The translations under genes and the position numbers were made by a program. Of a stretch of 64,000 nucleotides of DNA, positions 25,641 to 36,939 are shown piece after piece (positions within the stretch are counted from its first letter, which is position 1; the number at the start of each line of letters is the position of its first letter). The notes beneath the pieces were generated by a model. The model was given only the letters and a program-made list of their open reading frames with translations. It searched no databases and was not told the DNA's origin. Origin of the DNA: Cacajao melanocephalus (lineage: Eukaryota; Chordata; Mammalia; Primates; Pitheciidae); assembly GCA_963573385.1 (NCBI GenBank), contig CAUYLG010063096.1, positions 1 through 64,000 on the forward strand. Direction: 5' to 3'.

Positions 25641-26894
25641 TCAGCCGCATGAGTGTGGGCATCTCTCACTCAGTCTTTGCCAGGTGACCATTAAAATTAT
25701 TTAAGTAGTAAAAAGCTACACACTTTGAAAAACCAACATGACAGGAGAAATTAATGAAGAGTACTAGTGACATGCAAGAAGCTTTGAAGAATTTTTGCTA
25801 AATATAGTTTGATGGGACCCCTCCCTAAGACAACTTGAAAACCTTCCTGAGAAATAGCATTATTTGCGAGTAAGTGCATGGGAGCTAACAGAATGTCACT
25901 AACATCCCTTGATTAGAAGGTCAGGGAAAAGAAGAAAGAGCCCTAGAGCTGGTGAGAAGCAGATCACTTGACCTCCATTTTGTCACTGCCATGCAACAGC
26001 ATTTGAAAGCAGCGCTGGGGAGGCGTGGCAGGGGGCCGGGGACGTCTAGGTTTCATGCAGTGGCAACAAGCAGGAAGCTGAAAAGGGAATAGCCCTGGGA
26101 AAAAGGCCAGACCATCCCCAACTTATACCTGGCTTGAAGACCAAATCACAAAGGAGCCAAATGTCCAGAGTTGGCCCCATTGCAATGGCTTTTCCAAACA
26201 AAACAAGAAATGATGTGGTGATGAAGTTTTCATGCTGGGACTGTCCACGGTTTCAGTTCCTTCCCTGCTGAATCCTTGAGCTGGTATTGCAGATTTAGTT
26301 TAATGACTAACATCGGTTCAAAATCTCTCAAGGAGAATTCGAGTAGAAACTGAGTGGAACGTGAATGCAACCAAAAAGGGTCTGTCCAATCTGTTCCTGA
26401 ACAGTTTTGTATCATATCATTCGAGAATAAGGACACAGAAAATATAAAATAACATGGGAAGTATGAAAAGGTTGTGTATTGAGGTGGAGTAACAAGCATT
26501 TAAGATACAGAAGATGCTGCTGGGATAGAATATTCTTCAGAAAACAAAATTTTTAGAAAACATCTGCTTTGTGTTCTCACCATTGAAAGAAATTTGAAGT
26601 ATGTGAAATGAGACATAAATTGAAAAGTATCTGGCTAAGAAGCAAGCAGAAATAATAAGGGAATTGAATGCAATAGGGAAAGATACGAAAACTAAAAGTG
26701 CACTGCCAAAACACAAATCTACATGAAAAGTAGAAAGAACAGACTCCATCCAGTCTGAAGTCTAAGTACTAATGTGAACAAAAAACTTGAAAAGTTATTC
26801 CAGAGAAAATAAAGAGGTAAAAAAACATAAGAAAGCTAATTAGTAAAAATGAAGTAGAGAGCTGACATACGGATCCCTGAGCTGTCCCAATAAA

Positions 26895-26955
26895 TAAAAC
26901 AGTGCATGAAACATGGTAAGTGCTCAGTAAACATATGCTGAATGAACAAATGATA
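26895..26955 (+). mobile_element. MIR/L2 3' end fragment, sense
   Basis: GTAAGTGCTCAGTAAACATA followed by TGCTGAATGAACAAATG is the typical 3' end of an L2. Confidence 0.6.
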
Positions 26956-27879
26956 TCCCCGTAAAAGAGGCCACTGAAAAATATTCGTAAACAGTAACCA
27001 AAGTAGTAACAAAACCGCACCAAGCTGAAGAAAGGCCTGAATCTGCGGATCAAAAGGACTTTACTAAGTACCACGCAAAATTAACAAAAAGAGAAGCACC
27101 TCAGCACAGCTTCATGGAATTTTAACATTTCAAAAATAAAGAAAATATCCTAAAAGCAGAGAAGCAGACAAAAAACAAGCTGTTTTCAGAGAAAGAAAAA
27201 CTAATCTTACATTAGTTGTCCCTAAGACATTGAATGCCGCAGGATAGTGGAACAACATCTACAGGGTTTTGAAGAGACAATTCTTCTGACCCAAGAATTC
27301 TGTGCACAGCCGAAGTACAAAGGCACAGATATGTGCAGATATTCAGAGGCTTAAAATGTCTCTTAAGTACCCTTTCAAAAAATAACTTTGAAATAAATAT
27401 ATGTATTTGTATAAATACTCTAGTCAATTAAGAGAGGAATCAAAATTCCTTAAGAATGGGAACCTTGTGATATAAAAGGACCAGCAATGAGCATTAGAAG
27501 CAGTTCAACACAAAATCAGATCTAAATAATTGTGGTAAATGTATTTTTTTAACTCAAATATCAAGAATGTTTTTTTAAAGGTATACAATATTAAAAATTG
27601 TGAATTTAATAATAATAAACAGGTTCTAAATTCTCACATTATTTTTAAAATTAAAAATCAAGAAGACTTTTGGTTAGTTCTGTTGGTTTTGGTTAGTTAA
27701 ATTGGGGAGGAATAGAAGAAAGTAAAAGTGCAACAATTTGTGTTACATATGGGAGAGGCAAATCAAATACTCTCATTCCTGAAAATCATTAGAGAAATGT
27801 AAGTTCAATCATGATTTTTAAAGAGATGGTCAGATACTGCCAGGAGTTGAGAGGATTTGCCTGTGGATTGGGTGTGGGA

Positions 27880-28060
27880 AAGGGAGTCAAAGATGGCTCC
27901 TCGGGGTGGGGCCGGAACAACTGGAAGAGTAGGGTTGCCTGCTCCCCTTCACTGAGATGGGGGAGCACTTAGAGGGAACAGATTTTCTAGGGTGGAATCC
28001 AGGGTTTAGTTTTAAAGTTGTTAAGTATAATATGCCTATTATGTTTGTACACCAATATGT
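27880..28060 (-). mobile_element. L2 fragment, antisense
   Basis: TTCACTGAGATGGGGGAGCA and AGTTGTTAAGTATAATATGCC fit antisense L2 sequence. Confidence 0.5.
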
Positions 28061-29704
28061 GCAGTTCCCAGCTCCTTTAAATTACAAAATATTTAATTCT
28101 TGAAGGAAAGACTTGAAATAATTTTAGTTCATTAAAAGTGACTGTAGATAGTATAAGTGTCATTCAACATAATGACTTAGTTCCACATCAGCATCTAAGA
28201 ATCTCATTCTCTTCTTATGAGAATTGCTATAGATGATTCACCATTTTCCCTTGCAATGAGGTAGTACTTCAAGAAACAGGACTCCCTTGGAACAAGGTAC
28301 GTATCTCCTCTGTTCTTTCACTATTTAGAGCACCTAGGAATCTACACAGATATTTAGTAAAATACGTTTAATGACTATGTCAATATGTTGAGAACCACAA
28401 AATAAAATTTTGTGTTATTTCCACTGATTAATAATTTATTATCTTTTAAATTTTATATAAAAGTTTTCCTTAGCCTAGTAATTATTTGTTTCAGTCATAC
28501 AGATTCATAGCATAAAAATATGTCAGTTGAGCATGAAAAGATGTTAAAATAATGGGAGCTAATGTTTAATAAGAGAATCACTGTTCACAGGTATCCTCTA
28601 ACATCATTTACAGTTATTCCTTTATGCAACAAATATTTCTTGATGATCTTTTGTAGGCTTTATTCTGTAGAATGTATACACTCTCTATAAAAATTACTAC
28701 TGAAGTCTTTCTAATCTATTCATTAAATAAATTCTGAAGGAATAATATAAAATTGGCTTGATTATAGAGTTTGTAGGTTAAAAAAAAGTCTTGATTAATC
28801 ATAACCCAAATAAGTAAAGACATAAGATTAATCAGAATGATTTCAGTGCTGAAATCACAAGACAAAGTGTCACAAACCACAAGATGATTGGTTTCTGTCA
28901 AGTTTATTTATTCTAATGTCTTTAGTGCTACAGATATGTATATGTGTCTGGGTATGTGTACATACTTTCTGGTTAACCAAGTATTTCCTGGAAAATGAAT
29001 TAACTAGAATACATCATTCTCTGAGTATTTCAGTCTAAGTATTCTTTATGTGAAAATAATAAAATTATATTTCTTTTTCAGAACATCTGTAACATAGACT
29101 TTTTACTAATGCAACCTCACTTTATATATAATGAACTCTCATTAGTGTGAATTTATGTGTAATACAAAACAGATGGACATATTTACAGGGATACTTTACT
29201 TCATGCAATAGGAATATATAACAAAGAACATGTTTGGCCTTTTATTATAAACAAAAGCATATATTTAAACGCAGTAGGAACTTACTATTTCAAGAAGTAT
29301 TTCACTAAGTCTCATAAAATGCAAACCTTTATGTACACAGTCCAAAACAGTAAATATTTTTATTCAGCCTTCGGTAACTTTCTAAAGAGCTCCCCCTCCA
29401 GCCCATTGCCCCCAAGAGCATTCTGACAGGCCTCTTCCTGTTTTTAGTTTCCAGGTATTCATGGGCTGGCTAGAGGATAGAAAATAAAAATTTCTACCCA
29501 CATTTATCTGCAAGTTACGTACTTGAAAACTAATGAACAGTGCTACTATTATAGAAGTGTCTTTGTGCCTAATAGTTTTGACTCAAAAGGCTGATACATA
29601 TGTTTACCTCTCAAAAACAAAAACTACTGGTTCATGTTCCTAAAAATATCAGTGACAAGCAGTACTAAAAGTAATTTATTTATCTGCAAATAAAAATAAA
29701 AATG

Positions 29705-30310
29705 GAGTATACCAGACACTCAAAGAATGGCTGAAAAGTTTTTTTAATCTGTCAGTATCAAGTGTTGTTTAGGATAGAAGCAAATGAAACCATTTTGGAA
29801 AACCATTTTGGAAAACTGTTTATCAGTATACATTAAAGCTGGACATGTGCATACTCTGTGACCCAGCCTTTCCACCCTGTGAAATAGGCACATACCTGCT
29901 CCAAAAGATATGTTCTGTTATGGTGGCATTATTCATTATAGCCCCACACTGAAATCAACAGAATTGTAGAATAGGCAAATGGTGACAAAGTCACACAATG
30001 GAATACTGTTGCAGCATGAAAGAGAATAAAGTCCTGCTACACACAACATGGGTAACTCACAGAGTTAATGTTGAGCCACACAAGCCAGAAGCAAAAGAGC
30101 ATATATTGTATGATTCCATATTTATAAAGTTCAGAAACCGGCAAACTTAATCTATAGTAATAGAGGTCAGTATAGGGATTACCTTTGGCAGCAAGAAGGT
30201 AACATCCGGAATGGAACACTGGGAGGCTTAGACGGTGTGGATGATTAAGATTGTATGTTCACTTTGTAAAAGTACATTCTTAAGATTTGTACTTTATTAC
30301 AAGTACTTAA
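29705..30310 (+). mobile_element. Old L1 (L1M-type), ORF2 end and 3' part, sense
   Basis: GTGACCCAGCCTTTCCACCC, TTATTCATTATAGCCCCACA, ACACAATGGAATACTGTTGC and TATTGTATGATTCCATATTT follow the order of the ORF2 3' end of old L1 families. A 13-bp tandem doublet (CCATTTTGGAAAA) lies near 29791-29818. Confidence 0.7.
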
Positions 30311-31128
30311 ACTTGAAAAGCTAATCCCCAAAAAGGAAGAAAAAGGTAGCATATTTATTGGAAAAGGTGTGTCTCTTTCCCTTATTCTCACTGCAAATTT
30401 TACCAGGTCCTTTTCTTTTATTGGCATATGTAATGGAAACAATCTTCAAGCTAGAGAGTACGGGAGATAATCACTATGGGAAAAGAAGCAGCATCAGCAC
30501 AAGAAAATTAAGACCTAAAATCCCTGGATTCTTACATGATGGGGAACATAAACTAAGAGTTACATGTTTTACTTAATTACATTACACATCACAGAAAATT
30601 TAACAGCTTTCCTTGAATTTTTTGACAGGATCTGACTAATAGTCCTTCATGGTACTTGAATCAGTCTTCCCAACTTCTTCTAGTTTTAAGCATTCTGTCA
30701 TCTATTTCATGAAATTTAGGGATTTCTCCCTCCTTAACTGCATGGCCTGGGACATGCAGTCCTCTATGTGTTTGTCTTCCTAACAAATTTAAACCCAGAT
30801 TCCTCCCCTTGGGGGAATCTTGCCTTTGTAAATCTTACTGAAAGTGTGGTCATTTCTGCAGCAAAGAATCTTGCGCTTCACTTACAGTGTATTTGCATCC
30901 TAATACGCCATTTCTTTGCTCATTATTCTAATGTTCTATGTAGTGTAATGTTTTTGGATCGTTTAAAATAAGAATCAGGAATTTTAACTGAAGTTAAAAA
31001 CAAACCTGAGCTATCAATGGAAATGATTCCGTGAGCTGATACCTGCTGTGCTCTGCCAACTTCAGCTGTGTGTCCTGCAGCTCCAGCAACCAGGTCACAA
31101 TTAGTCCCTCTACCTGTCATCTTGGCAA

Positions 31129-31160
31129 GTTTTTGTTTGTTTGTTTGTTTGTTTGTTTTG
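31129..31160 (+). repeat. (GTTT)n simple repeat
   Basis: About seven GTTT units. Confidence 0.9.
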
Positions 31161-31324
31161 CCATCAACTATAAGATATATTCTGGTTTTAGAAACACCAA
31201 AATAAAGAGGACAGTGGAATTATTAGTTAGAATTTGAGCATTTTCTATTTTCTTTAGGGTAAGATGGCGGGGTTTAAATTTATTTTTGCTGCATTTGTGA
31301 CCTGCATTAGAAATCACACAAATT

Positions 31325-31606
31325 AGCTCACATTCATAATCCCAGCACTTTGGGAGGCTGAGGTGGGAGGGTTGCCTAGGGCCAGGAGTTTGAGACCAAC
31401 CTGGGAAATACAGCAAGACCTCAACTTGACAAAAATTTAAAAATAAAAAACCAGGTGTGGTGGTACATGCCTGTGGTCCCAGCTACTCAGGAGGCTGATG
31501 TGGTAAAATCACTAGAGCCCAGGAGTTAAAGGGTGCAGTGAGCTATGATTGTACCACTACACTCCAGCCTGGGTGTCAGAGACAGACCTTGTCTCAAAAA
31601 AAATAA
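31325..31606 (+). mobile_element. Alu (J-type), sense, old
   Basis: Alu left-arm start is decayed, then CCCAGCACTTTGGGAGGCTG and both arms with J-like changes. Confidence 0.85.
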
Positions 31607-32759
31607 CCAAAAATTATAAAAATGCCAATCTGTAGCCATTGCAGTGGCTTTTTACATGGTAAAAGCATCACTGGTTAATAGAACCATGTAGGAGCTAATG
31701 GGATTGGGTAAGGAGTCTTCAGGGTCATTGCCTTGTCAATGTATTTATGAAAACTTGGAAAATCAATGCTTAATGATGACAGTGGCATGGCCGATAAGTA
31801 ATATGTCATATAATTTCATTCCAGTTCTAATCCTGCATTTCTCTTAAACCTGGCTCAAGAATCCAAGTTCCATCCCACTTTAATGGCTGCTAACCACTGC
31901 TACCATGTTCTCTTTTACTTCTTTCAGTGCTCATTTTCCCAGTCTAGACTATTCTGTAAGAGTCTGTCCTCACCTATGAAAGGCACTAAAACCCAGTGCT
32001 CTGCAGCTTGGTACCTCCAAGAGTTGTAGAATGTGGGGATCGAAAGTACATAAATGGTCACCCACAATAGCATTTCCCAGGATAAATTATCCAGGACGCC
32101 TAAGGATTATCCACACCAGAGACCAGAAATGCTAGGAAAGCAGAGATAAGAGCTAAGTCCCAATCACTGGGGCAGGGAGAGATCCTGAAAAGGACTGTGC
32201 TGTGTGGTCAAGGTTGTCTGTCTGATTCATACATAGACCAATAGGAAAGGATTCTAGAAGACTGCGCACATTTCTTCCTCTTGCCACCCGTAGCTGTGTA
32301 TCTGATCAAGTTTTACATAATAGCTATGCTCCAGTGTGCCCCATTTTCCTGAGAGATCATGGGATTCTTGCCAAGAACATAATCTGAAAAGATCATTCTC
32401 CCAAAGGTTGCATAACTGATAGTCTTAGAATTAACAACCACCAAAATTAATAATCTATATTCTGGTGATGTTTACATTAATACATCAATATTCAGAAATG
32501 GTAATTTTGCTCCTGTTTCTAGCAAGGGTATCAGGAACAAGAAAACAATACATTCTGTAATACCCAGAGTTATATTGTACGGAGCTTCTTTGTGTAATGG
32601 CGGACCTGGCCCTAAGACAGACACCAGCTGCCTGAGGCTTAGTGGCTTTGTATTTCCAATGACAGTGCTATCACATAGTCACCTCCCATGAAACACTGAT
32701 GGAAGCATGCTTAACTTAAAGTGGACTTAGTTGTCCATATGCGTGTCATCCATTGCAAT

Positions 32760-33000
32760 ATAATAGTATCAGCTGACATAGCTCGCCAGGCTCTTTCTTA
32801 GCTGATTCCAAGTAAGATTTTATTAATCTTTACAATAACTTACTAAAGTAGAGACTAGTGTTATCTTCATTTTAGAGATAAAGAAACAGAGATGCAGACA
32901 GGTGAAGTACTTTGCCTCAGATCAGATATTGGACAGTGGTGAAAGAACAATTAGAACCAGGCTGACTCTGGAACACATAATCTTAACTACTACTCTATTT
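32760..33000 (-). mobile_element. MIR, antisense
   Basis: CTTCATTTTAGAGATAAAGA and GAACCAGGCTGACTCTGGAA are in antisense MIR order. Confidence 0.65.
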
Positions 33001-33743
33001 TGCATGCACAAAAACATCTTAGCTATTCTTCCTACTCATTAATGTAAATATAGTCATTGGCTATAATAAGCATATGCCTTGATTAGGATACTATAATTCT
33101 TTATCATTTTACTACCATAAAATTAGCCTATCTGGCATAATTATAAGTTACTGTAGCAAAATATTATGTGGAAAAACTTTTAGAAAAGTAATTGAGAAGA
33201 TTTCTGAAAATAGATAATCAGAAAGATGTGTGGGGTACAAAATGTTCACATACTATGGTTTTCAGCTATTTCCTTTTGCACACTAAGTCACAGAGAACTT
33301 GAGTAACAAACTCTTTTCCAAAAGGTAGAATTCTAAAGGTCACGTTATCTCTGGGCTTGCAGACAATGTTAACAAGTTCAAGCTGATAATTTTGCTAACT
33401 AATAAATTTTTGAGAAGCACTGTGACTGAAAACCCATAAGAAATGCGTCCCCATGATATTTCCAGAAACTGAATATCTCTCCAGGGACTCATTTGCATAC
33501 CATCTTTCATTCATTTTATTGTTCCATATGTTAAAACAATTAAAACGGACAAAATTCACACAAAGGGCATTTCTTTGTCAGCAGAGCAGAAACCAGTTCA
33601 TTTATGCAACTGTGTTCATACAGAACCATCACTTACTGAAAAGATCCCAGGTGTGTTTCCTGTTATTCATGCACAATGTATGTCAGAGACCCTGCAGAAC
33701 TAATTAAAATAAGGCTTTGTGTGTGTATGTGTGTCTTTTGTAG

Positions 33744-33869
33744 GCTAAAGGTAAAGAAAGACAGTGGCTAAGACATCAAGCTACTGGGGAACTAGATGAT
33801 GCCAAGATCATCGATGGGCTGACTGGAGAAAAAGCCATCTACAAACGTCGGGGTGAGCTGGAGCCGCAA
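33744..33869 (+). CDS. VWA8: VWA8 exon (window exon 4 of 8), linker before the VWA domain
   Basis: The acceptor is GTCTTTTGTAG, preceded by a short GTGTGTATGTGTG tract, and the donor is CAA|GTAAGT. The exon has 126 nt and is phase 0 at both ends, so it could be skipped without changing frame. It encodes 42 residues, starting AKGKERQWLRHQATGELDD and ending KAIYKRRGELEPQ. The Gly-x-Leu-Asp, downstream Gly and KRRGE arrangement just ahead of the VWA domain resembles the segment before the VWA domain in bacterial chelatase-type proteins (CobT/ChlD). That resemblance is an inference from memory of the family. Confidence 0.95.
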
Positions 33870-36780
33870 GTAAGTCATGGTAAACTGCTAGCCCCAGCTC
33901 TGCATAGTCCGGCCTTCTTTACAGAAATTTGATTCTTGAGTTGTGTCAAAATATCACAAATCCTGAATATGGCAACCAAGGAAAGTATTATGTTAAAAAG
34001 AAGAAGAAAGACCCCATAAGTATTATACTATTATTCAACTCAAGGTCCCAGCAAGAAACATAAGGCAAGCTCAAATTAGGTAACTTAAAAAATAGTCAAT
34101 ACAAAGACTATTTACAAAAGTAAGAGTGGGGTTTAGGAAAATCAAAAAATAAACAGTGCAGTCATCCAGGGATAGCAACAGCAGGAATCTAACTCACCCA
34201 GGCAGAATGAGAGAGCAGTGCCTGGAACCTGGAGAAGGCAGTTGGTGGAGCAGTGGCCTTCAGTAGAAGGGGAGCCAGCCCGTGGGGAATGGCAGAGAAG
34301 GGGCCAAGGGAACGAATACCCCACCCTCAACCCAGACCTCCGTCAATGCCTCTCATGGGCAGAACCCTCTGGAAGCCAGCATCCAAGAGGGTGGCTGATG
34401 TGGTCATAGAGGGCAAGGGAAATCTTCCCCTTCACCCTCTGAAGGTTCTCTGAAAATCACCTCACAAAAGGCACATTAATAGGAAAAGAGGCATACAAAT
34501 GTATGAATGTGCACCAGGGAGAAACCACGGGTGAGTCACCCTCCACGCAGTGAGGTCCAGATGCTTGTGTATCCTTCTTAAGGGAAAAGGATATGGAGAA
34601 GTGGAGGTGGTTTTAGGGGGTAGTAAATGGTTGTAGGGCAATTCAGTGGGCTTGAAGAACACACAGTGGCCTGGGGCAGAGTCTGTTGAGCCCATAGAGC
34701 AATAGTTTGTGACAGAAGTCTGTCCAGGTTTGTTGACAGACTTTAGCCTTTCTTGCTGTGATATGAGTTCAGTTGATGAAAACTCAGGAAAGGGCCCAGA
34801 GTAATCCTTTTCTTCTTTGGAGCTCTGAACTTTAGGCAGTTAAAGAGAACAACTTATCTGGTGTTTTGTGGCGAGAGGAAGGAAGGTCAGAGAGACCCTG
34901 ATGCTGCTGCTTCAGTTCAGCATGTCCAAGCACCCTATTTAGTGGGTATCGATTTCTGAGCTCCAATACAGTCCATACAGATCAGCTCTCAGGACCCAGA
35001 GCACGTGCCCTAGAAGGGAAAATGAAGACACCTGGTGTGTCTGTGCAGCCTAGGGAAATCTTCAAGTGAAAGCAATAAAACAATCTTGGTGATTCTCCAC
35101 TGTTCTGTTGCTTTAAAGATCTGTGTCCATCAATCATATAACTGAAAAAAAATACAGAAAATAAGGAAGTATCCCTTAAATAACTATAATTATAATTATA
35201 GTAATATTAGCCAGAAATGTAAAATATTTGCAATGTAATAGCAAAACAAAATGGTGACACGATGAAATATTGAGTCTCTTGGTGAGCTCTGTGATCTGCT
35301 GTATTCCTGAATAACCAGAATTGTTGAGTAGCCACCAAGAGCTGGGGGTGCAGGGACTGGTAGGGGGAAGGCAGAGTCATTCTTTTTAAATGTTTATTTA
35401 GAGGGGATCTGGTGGTGATTTGGGGAGTTCTTATTTCTGTGTCATTGGCATGAGTCAACAACTGCTTTCTTTACTGAATCATTGTGGTCAACAAATGTGT
35501 TTGGATACATCTGAAATTGTGAGTAGTCATGAAGCATATGTATAAGTGTTCTTAATTTGGTCAGACTCAACAAGTTTTTAAGAAATATGTTGAATTTGCC
35601 TCAAACCAGTATACTCTCAATACCCACTGTGTTTGCTTGAAATTACTAACTTTGCTCATTATTTTTTAGACATGTCAGCAAATATTTAATAACAGAATAA
35701 TCTGGAATTTTTCTTCTTCCTTTTTTTTTTCTCCAAGAGGCAGGGTCTTGCTCTGTTGCCCCAGCTTTAGTGCAGTGCTACAATCATAGCCCACTATAGC
35801 CTCAAACTACTGGGCTCAAGTGATCCTCTCAGCTTAGCCTCCCGAATAGCTGGGACTATAGGCACACAGCACCACCCCAGCTGACTTGTGTGTTCTTTGT
35901 AGAGATGGGTTCTTGCCATGTTGCCCAGGCTGGTATTGAACTCCTGGTGTCAAGCAATTCTCCCACCTTGGCCTCCCAAAGCAATGGGATTACAGGCATG
36001 AGCCACTGCATGCAGTCTTCTTCCTTTTTCTTGTCAGCAAAACTAACAAAGTTTTTTTTAAAAATCTGCATATTGGTAGTCATGGGTCTAAAATCAAACT
36101 TAATCTTGTGATTTTAATTGACAGTTGTTTCTAGATAGCAATTTGATGCCACTTTTATGCTTTCAAAGTGCCAAGAAAAGAAAAGCATTAATTCAGTAAT
36201 ATGAAAGGAAGAGAAGATGTGCAGCTTACTAAACACAAAAGACATTTTTAAAATCCTTTCCTTAAGTTCTTTGCCAGACCCCCATCACTTAACTTTGTTT
36301 TAGGAATGTGACATTACCTGTGGCCTACGTTGAGAATAATTTTTGGTCTCTACCCAACAGGTACAAGTAAAATTGATGTGGGCTTCCCTCGAAAATAACA
36401 CAAACTCTTGCTAGAGTTACTGACTCTAAAGCATGAAGTGAAAATGACATGTCATTATTATTTTTAAGTCATCGTATTATTTTTAAGGCATCAACTTCAG
36501 TAAGTCAACTTTACTACAGTGAGCTTTGAAAGGACTAGATTCCAAAGGAAAATCTTTTCTGCGCGGCCCCAACCATCAGCACAAGTCTGAAATTCTGTTT
36601 ACTGCAATACAACTCGTAGGCACCTTGCTACCTGCCAGGACAGACTTATGCAGGGCTGAGCCTATGGCTGGTCTGCCCATCTCAGGGCTGGCACGCTGGG
36701 GCATCTGTGAGGTCCCCAAGACAGCCACCAGGGGAAGTTTGTCAGTTCACACATGGCTTTTCTGTTATTCCTTCCCTCAG
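33870..36780 (+). other. VWA8: VWA8 intron between window exons 4 and 5
   Basis: One antisense Alu is present at 35726-36015. The segment 34040-34950 reads like two decayed interspersed repeats, the second possibly LTR-derived, but I cannot name them. 34960-35700 and 36030-36780 look unique. Confidence 0.75.
35726..36015 (-). mobile_element. Alu (J-type), antisense, with TSD
   Basis: CTGTTGCCCCAGCTTTAGTG through TTACAGGCATGAGCCACTGC. TSD TTCTTCTTCCTTTTT at 35711-35725 and near 36016-36029. Confidence 0.88.
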
Positions 36781-36939
36781 CTTGGCAGCCCACAGCAGAA
36801 ACCCAAGCGGCTGCGCCTGGTGGTGGATGTGTCTGGTAGCATGTACCGCTTCAACGGGGTGGATGGCCGGCTTGAGCGCTCAATGGAGGCTGTATGTATG
36901 GTCATGGAAGCTTTCGAGAACTATGAGGAGAAGTTCAAG
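36781..36939 (+). CDS. VWA8: VWA8 exon (window exon 5 of 8), start of VWA domain with DxSxS metal site
   Basis: The acceptor is CCTTCCCTCAG and the donor AAG|GTAATG. The exon has 159 nt (53 codons) and is phase 0 at both ends. The peptide begins LGSPQQKPKRLRLVVDVSGS and continues through MYRFNGVDGRLERSMEA to EEKFK. LRLVVDVSGSM is the first beta strand and the DxSxS motif of a metal-ion-dependent adhesion site (MIDAS). The Asp is residue 183 of the 368 encoded here, about 1720 if the full protein has 1905 residues. The following helix, with EAVCMVMEAFENY, is typical of VWA helix 1. VWA domains with an intact MIDAS usually bind Mg2+ or Mn2+ to hold a partner acidic residue. Confidence 0.96.

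Noticed and set aside
26015..26045. Short GC-rich patch, considered as a promoter or CpG island
   Set aside because: Only about 30 bp with few CpGs and no initiator context; no CpG island was seen anywhere in the window.
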